Source of the DNA: Gigantopelta aegis
Lineage: Eukaryota > Mollusca > Gastropoda > Neomphalida > Peltospiridae
Direction of reading: 5' to 3'
Assembly: GCF_016097555.1 (NCBI RefSeq)
Contig: NC_054702.1
Location: forward strand, 89,014,602-89,078,601
Length of the DNA stretch: 64,000 nt
Position numbers and translations under genes: made by a program. The stretch's first letter is position 1. Every line of letters begins with the position of its first letter. The notes under the pieces are model-generated. The model was given only the letters and a program-made list of their open reading frames with translations. It ran no database searches and was not told where the DNA came from. Below are positions 49,672 through 61,500 of the stretch, one piece after another.

Positions 49672-52600
49672 ATGTGATGATGAATACCAAGCTTATACAG
49701 CATTTCCAGCACTTGGTTTGTTAAATTTAATTATTTTGTGTGTACATACAGCCTATTCTCCAGACTTTAACCCAATTAAGTACATGGAGTATGCAGCATA
49801 CATTCATTTTCCAGTCATGGCCAGCCACAAAGCACTGGTTGTAGAATGGCTAAAGCATAAGTAAAACATTGAATTATTTAAAGGGTTTTTACACCCCCAC
49901 CCCACCCACCCCTGCAGGTCTTTTTCTTTATTTAACTCTAACCTGCACAATTTCAGTGGGTTTTTTAAAATGTTTTTATAGCTGATACATAAAAAGACCA
50001 TGGTATTCAAACATAACCACATTCTGACATATTTGATATCTTTAATTACTATAATACATATATAAATATACAAATTGCACATTTAATTTTGCAACACAAT
50101 TGTCTAAATTAATTGTATTATATCATATAACTAAATTTCAATACAACAAGTATTTATCTAAGATACTTGTCTTGAATTTTTTTTAATAAACACAAATACT
50201 TAAAAGGTTATATTTTCTCTCCAGCAATATGCTTCAAACACAAATGGTACACAGCCTTTTTCCCCCTTGATCAAATGTTATATACTACAGTATATTCATG
50301 AACTCCCATCCATTACTTTTATCCTCTCAGAGATGGCGTGGTATTGACTTCGTCTTTATGCTAACTTTAATATAAATGTTTTAGTCAGATCAATCAATGT
50401 AAATACAGTTTTCCATTTTCATGCATGGACATGCCTAGTAGTACATACAGTGACGCCCATCAACCCTCTATATATAGGAATGACACCCATCAAGCCTCTA
50501 TATATAGGAATTATCTCAAAAACTGGCGTTTACCACAGACAGTTTATACATATCGGTACATAACATAATCTGTCTAAACCAGATACCTGTAAAACCAGAC
50601 TTTTTACTTAAGTCTCTTGGGTGTCTGGTTTAGAAGGATTTCACTGTATACCCATCACCATAAAGTTCTACAAGCATTACTGATGTATAATGTAGTTATC
50701 TATTATGGTAATATCGATTGCATATTACAACAAAATCTATCACTGTGGGTACAACTGACAACACCTGTGAAACACATGCCTACAATTCTTAATCAAACTG
50801 AACATGTCCTTTATATGTGTATATGGTTTCACTGAATTTAAAAAGTAATTATTAAAAAAAACTAAAAAACATTTCACCACACTGATAAATAAAAAGAAAC
50901 GGAGAGAAAGAGAAATAATTGATGGAAGTTCAATCGAGTGACTTGTGAAATATAACACTGAATGTTCACATGTAAATCATATTCTCACAAAACACACTGT
51001 AAACTACCAGATATTATTGATATAATGGTAAAGCAATGGTGACTCACTAATATTGACACCATCTCTTCAGCCCACACCATTTTATGATCACACCATTATT
51101 TATGACCAGAGGTTAGAAATACACATACATGTACATGCATTTAGAAAACTAGGACATCCGTGTCAAAATGCTTGCATCAATCTGATCAAAGCTATTTATC
51201 AACTCAAATTCATATAAGACCAATTACATTATTTAAATTGGCTATCGCTAGAATTTTAAAGAAATGACTATGACAAAATAATGTTATCATTCCCATGCAT
51301 AGTTCTGTTCTAGTACTAAAAATTACTATAAATGTGGAAAGTACACAAACTAGACATATACAAACAATATCAAATTAACAAACATTTAGTGCAAAAATTG
51401 TAACGGGTGAAGACGTCAAACGCATTCAATATATACAAAAGCTGTGTATCAACAGGGTTCAACAAATCCACGTAACTATAATACATAGGGCACTAGCCAA
51501 AGCTTCGGTGAGGACTAGTGATTTTCTCAAACATTTGTCGAACACAGATTAACAACAGGACCCAATTTCACAAAACATTGCAAGCCTAGTTTTGGACATA
51601 AACATAAATCTACGACTAAAGCTCATTTCTTATTACTACTAACACAGGGCTCGCCCTGTCCGTTGCCAAATTAGCCAACTGTTAAGTTTTATACAAAGTG
51701 GCTACATTTAGTTAATAAAATTTTGTCAAAATCAACCACATTTTAGTAATTTCAAGGAAATACTCTGTAGGCTATATCTAAAAACTAGCTAAACAAAAGA
51801 ATTGTTCCATTGAGAGCCTTACTAATATTTTCATCTTCTTTTATCCTTAAAAAACCTCCCATCTTCTGTAATGATGTCATTTTCTAGTTGAAATAGATGT
51901 CAAACACATGTAAACATATGTCCGGTATAACTGCTAGTTGCACATGTAAATTTACAATGTTTTATAAAATTGGCTCCCGATTGCTAATAAAGGTATAATC
52001 TCTTTTTTTTGGTACTGCTATTTCATACCGGTGCCAGGCAACACACGACACACATTTCAACATGCACCAAGAGATACAGTTCAGGCTGTCACTGGTCAAA
52101 GACAAGATGACAACTTTCCATGAAGTCATAATTGCAAATTATGGTTACGAAAGATACTACACAGAAAAGTATTAATTTGTTTTCTATCACATCTATATTA
52201 AACTTTACCACTGGCTATGTAAGCCAGCATGTTGGACATACAAATTACAGTAACATTCAGTGTAATGTCTTAAAACAATAATGATTGGTCATTGTTAATA
52301 ATTAGAAAATACAGAGTTGGGGTTTAGAAACGTTCAATCCATACAGCAGCAGCATATTTACAATCCATATTATGTTATATTTACCGTATTGCTTAACAAT
52401 GTTAGCATAAGCTAAATTTCTGTTAATAATTTAGTTCATGTTTAAGAACTGCAAAGTGTGGTTTTCATCAAGTAAGAGGAATAGGTTGCAAGCACTTGAA
52501 ATGGGTTGGTGATTATAATCCATCTTGATAAACACGATATGCCAATATTTACAAATGTTTTTTTTATAACCTGTTACATTATCTGCATGGTTAAAAATGC

Positions 52601-53879
52601 AGAGCTAAAGTTAACCAGGTTATTTTAATTGCATTTACCTAGGTTGTTTTTATCTTCCATTACTGGCCTTTGTAGAGAAAAATACCCTGTGCTGCTAAGA
52701 ATGACACAAGTTAAAACTGTGTATATGATTCTTATATGATATTAATCTTCAGTCTGCCACATTAGCTTGATATGCAAGATTTTTGTTTTAGATAGTTCAG
52801 AGCACAGGTACCCCCAAACAGAAACCCAAAATACAAATACTATAGCTACATATATATAACATAAGTATCGGCCTAACATATCCGATGTCATTGTTTACCT
52901 GTGGTACTATAGAAGATCTTTTATTTCTCAGTTTATTGCACATTATTTATTTTACATTGTGAGTAATAAACAAAGCAACACATTGCCTCTTGCCAGCTCC
53001 TGAGGAAACAAAACACATATTTCATAAATAAAACAATACATTTATTTTGAAATCCATGCCGTTTAATTCTTCTACTCCCAGTATATTTATAACACACACA
53101 GCACTGACAGTCTGCATTCAATCATAGGAAACATGCAAATATATATATGTATCGAAATATTTAACCATAAGCTACAGAATCTTTTCTATGTGCTACAAAT
53201 TGCTGAAACAAATCAAGATTTTCTTTTTTAAATATCAGAGCATTGTCATGGGTATGAAACAAAAATTACCACAAGTAACATTTTATTCAAAATCCTATCT
53301 GTGTAAAATAATTTTATTTCAACAAAGCTATAACACCATACAATCAGTGATCACTATTAAAAAGAAAAGGTACATCTAAAATGAAACCTTCCACTATCAC
53401 TGGAGTTACCCGTACCAGAATAAGAAGGAATCTTCCATTCCTGACCCCATTAGGATGCCACAGATTTTGGTAAACTATTTGTGGAGCAATATTTGAAATA
53501 ACTAATGAGGAAAGCTATTTGACATCTTACTATGAAACATTAGAGCCAGGAGAGGGTACATGATACTAAAGTAAAGTTATTGTACAAGAACAAAATTTTA
53601 ATACTTTGGTGTCACTATGACTAATCTTGTAATGCCGCATAACATTTTTTCTTGACAAATTTTAGTTTTGTTTTCTCCTCCATCCTTGCTAATAAAATAA
53701 ATATGCAATTAAATGTCTAATATACCACAATCTAGTTTGGTGTTAAACAAACAGCAGCTAAACTCAAAAATTTAAAACACCATGTTTCAGAGATGCTACA
53801 CAATTTACAAATGCTAAATAGTTATTGGTAATCAAACTTTTAAAAACAATGTTCCATGCAGAAAAGCTAACATTGTCTC
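49672..53879. other. AT-rich intergenic sequence with minor repeats
   Basis: No gene is seen. Contents: a two-unit repeat 'cccatcaa.cctctatatataggaat' at 50457-50511; a MITE-like end at 50571-50650 (gtctaaaccaga opposite tctggtttagaaggatttca); and 51655-51800, which matches 36590-36705 in reverse. Confidence 0.5.
51655..51800 (+). repeat. Repeat fragment shared in reverse with 36590-36705
   Basis: 'gttgccaaattagccaactg', 'tacaaagtggctacattta' and 'aataaaattt' match the reverse of the GOLGA5-intron copy. Family unknown. Confidence 0.6.
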
Positions 53880-54115
53880 CAGGAGAGTTTTTGCCCGAGG
53901 TGTGATGGATTGCAGGATTGATACTCCTCAGTGGACACTGGACCCCACCCAAACCAGTTCCCCATGACTGGTACATCAAAGGCCTTGGTATATACTGTCC
54001 TGTCTGTGGGAAAGTGCACATACAAGATCCATTGATGTTAACCATATGATAAGACACCAAATAGCCATAGTTTAAAATATGCTGAGGTGTCATTAAATAA
54101 ACATTCCTTTCCTTT
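53880..54115 (+). repeat. Strongly diverged SINE, tail type A-like
   Basis: Contains 'aggattgatactcctcagtgg', 'gactggtacatcaaaggcc', 'gtgggaaagtgcacatacaagatcc' and the ending 'gtgtcattaaataaacattcctttcc'. All are recognisable but much eroded. Confidence 0.65.
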
Positions 54116-54464
54116 ATATGTCTCCTGAAAAGTAGCACATATTACTTTCCTTCCAACTCACCCAGGCAAGACAAAACCTGCTAATTATTTTGACTATAAT
54201 CAGCATTTATTATTTGTGTGGAAGCTTTTATGAAGATTGAAAAGAAAGATAAATAAATGCAAATGTTTACTGTAAAAAAAATGACAAATCTACATAACAA
54301 TATTTTGCTGTGCTTAGTGCACTAAAGTTATGAAAGAAATGAGCAATGTAGAATTAGTTTTCAGAATATGTACACATAGTGTAACCAAATAACATAACCA
54401 TCTGGTTTCCAGACATTTCAATAAAACACGTTTCTTACATTGTGACTATTATCACTGGAAATGT

Positions 54465-54506
<42 letters not shown>

Positions 54507-55573
54507 AATATGATTTCTAAATAACAATTTGCCTACATATACGTGGTATATATTCTTCTAAGCATCCTAACATTTTTATTTCAAATTCATGGCATTCAAT
54601 TTTACTGGTAATCTAATAAACATCAACAGCTTAGAAACAGCAAACAAGGTGTGGCTCTAAGTGCCAGTAAACCTGCTATTAAACCACAAGCCTGTCATTA
54701 AATGACTACTAGTACACAAATCATATTTACAGTCTGTGTTGGAAGAAAAACACATTCAATATAACAACAGGTAAAGGTTACTATGCTGAAGGGTTTTTTA
54801 AACTGTAAAACTGTTATAGTTTTGTATACCAAGATAAACTATGCTATAGACTATTACACTACATTGATGGCAATGTATAACAAGATCGCTTATACACTTT
54901 TTTTTTTTTAAATATAAAATTTTATTTTCTGATCAATAACTATTAATAATCATGTTTGTTATTTTAAAACATATGAAGAGAAATGTCTATAAAACAATTG
55001 GATATGACTATTAGAAAAATTAATACTTGATTAAGTCTTTTCAGTCTGTCGGTTTATGGAATAAACAATAATTGGAATTCAGACATTCAAACAACTTGCT
55101 TATTTTACATACACATGTAAAGCAGCAGTCATTTTGGAATGACAATAAACAAACTGTCACACTGGGAAGGTCGCTGCATGAGCACAACATTGAGGAATGT
55201 TCCATTTAAAAATCATCCAAGACTAAGTCAATTTTTAAATGTTTGGTTTATTTGAAGATCATACCATATTTTTACTATTAATTCCCTCTGAAACCATTTC
55301 AGTTTTATTAAAGAATATTAGTTCCTTCTAACAGCAAGATGGTTTTTACAAATATTTTACCCTTCTAAGTTCTAAAGTCAACTGTGTCTATATTTTAGTT
55401 TTTAGTTCTCCTTAAGTCAAGTAATTTACAGTGATTGATCAAGTTACTATATATCTACAAAAAATGAATATCATCAAGATGAATGACTGGTGGTACCTCT
55501 AACAGATACCACCACCTACAATAAATTAAAATGTTCGTCACATTATGTAGAGATATAAATCGCAGTTGCAAAG
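54116..55573. other. Intergenic sequence and probable alpha-SNAP 3' UTR
   Basis: A poly-A run of about 35 sits at 54469-54503. No exon is visible. The part next to 55574 is probably the alpha-SNAP 3' UTR (minus strand). 'tttatt' sites near 54923 and 55307 would read AATAAA-type on that strand, but none can be chosen. Confidence 0.4.
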
Positions 55574-58500
55574 TTAACACAGTTCGGTCTCCGAGCTTAG
55601 GGTGTTCTTGACCTTTAGAAACATGCTGGTCAGCCAGGGATCAAGACGAGATATGCTGTCATAGTTTTTCAGAGCATCTGTGTAGGCTTCCACATTTTCA
55701 TCCTCACACGCCTGAAGTAAAGCCTGACAAAGAGAATCCAAACATCAGACTTGGTGCAACATTAAAGCATCAGTGGATTAAGACAGCTTATTGATAATGT
55801 GGATGAATATACTACCATTGTGTGATACCAGTATCATAGACTGAGATGTGAATGATGTACTCTGCAAACATTTGGCACAAAGTATCGCAAAAGCTATTTT
55901 ATTTTAATCACATATTGTCAAGTGTTTGACTCATTTAAGTTGACCTCACCAGACATGAATAAATTCTATTTTGAAACTACAAATTTTGATTTTAAGTATT
56001 AAAAGGTTCAGGCCCAGTGTTACTAAGAGATTTTAGTGCATTACTAACTTATTGTTGTTTACTCATGACTTCATTAATTATAAAATGGATGTCAAAACTG
56101 TGCATGGTGCTTACAATTATTATTATTATTTTTAAAAATATACACACGAATAGATATAATCAACACACCGTATGTACCGGTATGTTTTTTTGTTAATGTT
56201 GTGTTTTTTGTTGTTGAATTTTTTTTTTTTTTTTTTTAAATTATTATCTGGGGCCAAAAAGGAAAGAAAAAGAAAAGGAAAAGATGTCATGTACGGAATT
56301 AACATTGATAAAATGGAGAGTGCGAAGGTTTTTTTAAAATAAATATATCTCAATATTTGACAGATTTAATAAGCTTTTATGATGTTTGAAATAAATTATA
56401 CCACTGCTCCCATTGTTTCTTAAAATCTTTATAATTACCATTTTTAAAGAAGATACATTTTTCAGTTTCCAACTTTTCTTTAATTAAAGTTTTTAAGGCA
56501 GAGAAGTTTAATTTTTGTTTTTGTATTTTCATGGTATAAATATAATATTTTATGTTAATAATTTACTGCATATGTATTTGTTTTCTTAAGCAGACCCAAA
56601 ATGGCAATATGTTTATCTATATTTATGCACTCTCCTATAGTGCTGAATATCCAGTTAGTAATATTTTCCCAAAATTCTTTAACATAATAACAATCATAAA
56701 ATAGATATTCAATGGTCTCTGACATACGATTACAAAAAGTACATTTATTGGAATTAATATAATATACTGTATGTAGAAAAGTGTTAGTAGTGAGAAATCT
56801 GTGTAGAATTGTGTATTGAAACCAACGTAAAGTTGTATCTCTAACACATTTAAAAGATATATTATAAAATATATTCCATTCATCTGGTGAATAACAAAAA
56901 CCTTTATTTTTATATTTTAATTGAGACTTTGGAATGGCTGTTGTGTAGCATAATAATTTATATATTTCTCTACATCCCATTTTTCAATACACACATTTGA
57001 ATTTAGTTTTTCCTTCATGTCTCATAGCCCTATAATGTAACAGGCATACGATAATATGACGTAACAAAGTATAATTAACTGAGAGTGCTTTTCCTTGCAT
57101 GGGTGGCGACTCGAGTTTTGCTAGACTTGACCCGTGCCCGAGTACTCGTCGAGGCCCTACTTACAATGCATCAACTGATGCATTTTTTATCTCTAGTTTT
57201 GACCCTAATACCAAACTGTATTCATTCTCTGTTCAAACTCTGACACAGAGTATAAATTCTAAAAGCCTTGTAAGCCATGAAAGAGATTCTACCTTCAAAA
57301 GCTTGCATTCTCTTGAGTCTGAAAAAGCTGGGAACATCTCTTCATATTTCTGTAAGACCAGACGAGTGTTGAGGGGGTCAGCTCCACACATGTGACACAC
57401 CGCAGCCCGGAAGAAGTGGTCCTTGGCACTGTACTTAAGCAGACTGTTATCCATTGCAGCTACAGCAATCTACAGCGAAAAAAAACAAAAAAATGTGACA
57501 ACAATCCATGGTTCCGTTTTATGAAGCGATCTTAGCACTAAGATCACCATAACTGCATAAGATAGCTATGCACTTGAAATGATCTTAAGACTAAGATTGC
57601 TTTGTAAGACGGGGCCCAGGATGTAATGATGTTATAATCAATTCTGTTCAGCATTTCTTGAATATGTTGAATTTAATTTATGTTACTACTTTATTCAAAG
57701 GCTGGCAGCTATATATTTAATTCATACACCACTAATAGATACTATTGTTAATACATGTATTAGTATTTACAACAGAAAAAAAACAGTTACAAATAAATAC
57801 ATTTAAAAAATATTTTGTGCAACAAGTCACTAAAAATTAAAATAAATCCAAAATATGTCTTACGGCTGTATAATATTAATAGTTACAATATTTAGAAAAT
57901 TACACAATGTGTATGTAGAAGAAAACTAATTTCTATAAAGTGGAATGCACATTTAGTTGATTTTCAATTGATCACCATACAGCCGATACTAACTAATGTA
58001 ATACATGAAATGTGATTGATATACACTTTCCAACAGACTCTTCATATACCAATTACGATAGGTGTACATTTTTGAGGGGCAGGACAATAAGGCAAACTTC
58101 AACAATTGTTTAAATATACTTAAAAATAAAGAAATGTAAACAGTTTCAGGAGTCACGTTTGAGTATGATAACCAATTACCAACATGCAAAACAGTGGATG
58201 GTTTGTCTGGCCGTGAGCATATGACTTGGACATTGTGGCAATATGCCACATGACCGCCGTTAAATTTGAGTCCTGCAATACTAAAATATACTTGTTTGTC
58301 AAATTAATTTTATTACTTTTTACCATTGTGATGGATTCCTAACCCTATTATACTAGTACCTGTTCATAAATATCAATTGCTTTTTCGTAGTTTTCAAGTT
58401 GAGCGGAAAATTGTGCTACTTTCAACAAACATTTGTTGGCAGAACTGGAAAACAAAATATTTACAAAGACATTACATAAAGAACAGAACATCTCTAAATT

Positions 58501-61500
58501 TAAGTGATGCTTACGATATGATTCTGATTTATTAATATGATTAAAAATGTACACACACTGGTTTATCCATTCAAATTGGCAATAAATGTCATATTAAACA
58601 ACATAAAAAAAGTTACAGCAGTACATTCATTCTGAATTAGGAAAAATAACAACAAAAATAGCCCATTCAAGCTGGTTAGAAACAGAAGATTGAAAACTAG
58701 CTGCATTTATTACATTTTGCTCATAAGAAAACACTTTTTTTTTTTTTTTTAAACAATCTAAATGATATAAGATCTTATTGCAGTGTGGAAAAATATTTTA
58801 TTTTATATAGTATTATGGCTATATTTTCCATCGCTTCTTCTTGATATAAATATTAAATGCAATTCAGTAAATTTCACCTATTTGATTCTTCTCCTTTGAA
58901 ATAATCAGCAGCCTGTTCATAATTAGTTATTGCCTGAAAACAGAACCAGATCATTGATTAAAATATTGTTAACAAAGTTTGTTTTGTTTAAGGTAGTGTT
59001 TTCCCTAGCTTGTTTTAGCATGGTGCAGCACCATGCCTCCATAGTCTAGCACCATCTTGCCGTAATCAGCACCATGCTGCCCTGAGATTAAACAAGCCTT
59101 TTTCGATAATTAATTGTAAAACTGCATTTATAAAACACCCCAAAAGGTATTATTGATTAATAAAATATGCCTTTTATATCTTTTGCCATTCATTTATTAA
59201 AGCAAGCACATAAATTGTATTAATGTTTATTTCAATTAATTTTTGTGTATTTTTATTGAAAACAATTCCCCCGAAAATGGTGAAAATGCCCCAAAAGTGT
59301 TTGGTCTACCATCAGACTTGTCAACCTTTAGTCAAGAGAAAGCAGGAGGTGTGTGTTGAAAAAGCAGGAGATTTTGTCAAAAAGCAGGAGATTTTTTAAA
59401 TTCACACAATTTAACCCAAAATCGCAAGATTTAAAAAAAACATTATTACAATAAGTTATATGAATACTTTATAATGTCATATATACTTCTTAACCTTAGA
59501 TCTTGGCATTAAAAAAAAAAAAATTAATAATTTTTTTTTTTTTTTTTTAAAGTTTAAATATTATTATGAGTTAATACATATTTAAAAAAAATAAAATATT
59601 TTATCCAAAAATGTTAAGAACATGAACAAGAAATAAAAATTTTAATTAGTACATTTACGGTATTACACTTACAGCCTTACAGGTTGCGTTACATTATCAT
59701 TTGTGGTTAGTGTACCTAAGTACCGAAGACAAATTTATATAAATCTTATAAATTAATATTCAGTTTTTACTATAATGAGGAACGGTGGCGTGGTACTTAT
59801 TTAAAATCATTATAATGATGCAATAAACATTGTATTTTCATTAATCATAAGTAAAACCTCATTACGGACATCGTGTGAAATATACCGGAATTATACCCAT
59901 TTCCGTGAGTAACTTTATGTCAATGTCAAATACAACATTTTTAATTGTACAAAAATAATTTCTTAAAGTGTACCCGTATAACCAACATTTTACCGCACAA
60001 ACATACAAAATTAATTGACACAAGTATGTTTATACAGCTAATTGGTCTTTTCGTTGTCTTGCTGTGACATGTGATTTTAACATGCATGTGTATCGCTGTC
60101 AACTCGGGAGTCTGGCAGTTCAGATTCGTCATAGTTGCATTATGTAATCCAGTGGGAAGACATTTTACAATTCAGAGGTGTTATTAGAACTAAATTGGAT
60201 AGGTTTTTTTTTTTATATGGCAACACTGAATGTCAATACACAACCTGTTGAATTAGTGGCAACACGCTTTGTAGCCATTACGATGACAACAAACATTATA
60301 ATAACACGTCATTTTATAAACTCCATGTGCTTTTTTAACAATATAAATAGGCTATCCCACAATTCTCACTTCGGCAAAGGTTAAACAGTCGGGACAATTC
60401 GGCCTGTTACATTCTCGGAAACCGAAAGTAGTCGACATTTTCCAAACGAAAAAAAAAAGGCAGAGTTACTTCCCTTCTGTTATTTTGACAAAAGAGGATC
60501 GATTTTTTTTATGCTTACAAAAATGTCATTTAACAGGAGAAACTGTCTCCCGCACAGGTAAAAGGAGATTTGATCAAATACCGGGAGACTCCCGTGGAAT
60601 CCGGGAGGGTTGACAGGTCTGGTCTACCATGCCTTGCCAAATTTCAAGGGAAATCACTGTAATGTGTAGTAGAAAACGCTGAATGGATGTCAAACAGCTA
60701 TTGGATGTCAAACATTTGGTAATTATGACATATAGTCTTAGAGAGGAAATGCTCTACATTTTTCCATTAGTAGCAAGGAATCTTTAATATGTACCATATA
60801 GCACATACCACGGCCTTTGATATACCAGGCGTGGTGCACTGGCTAAAACGAGAAATAGCCCAATGGGTAATATTGATAACATATCCTGCAAACATTGGTC
60901 CTAATAGTATGTACTCAACAAGAAATAACTGAAATAAAAAAAAATCCAAAGATATCAATGGTGACAAAAATGTTAACTTCATCATGATATTTAATATACA
61001 ATAAGTTTCCTTTGCAAAACTCAACAGTGACACTGTGTGTGCAGTTAATTTAAAAATAATAAGATAAAACTTCTTTCTTTACAGACAGGTTGATCTACAG
61101 TATTGTATATACTGAAAATATTACTGTGCATTATAATTGTTCATTACTTCAGTAGACATACTAACCCCCAATGTATTAAGAACAAAGTGACTAACCTTTT
61201 CTATGTCAACTAATTCTGTTTCGTATATTTCTGCAATTTTTTCGTGGTGCTTAGCAGCAATAGTAAACCGACCCTAAAAAACAAACAAATATGTTATAAT
61301 GGAAAAAAAAAGAGGTGACTATAGCATCAATACACAAACAATCTGAATTTGAAATACTGTTACAAAGTGAAACCCTTTATAAATTACTTAACTGTTTCTA
61401 TTGTGTGCGATGCAAAGTAAATGTAGTTTTAATCCAATTATTATCCTTGTATACCATCCTGAGTAGGCCTTTTATTAGATCACAAATATAAAATATAAAA

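Noticed and set aside
56132-56353. 73-codon Lys/Asn-rich frame
   Set aside because: Translation of A/T runs in the LINE tail.
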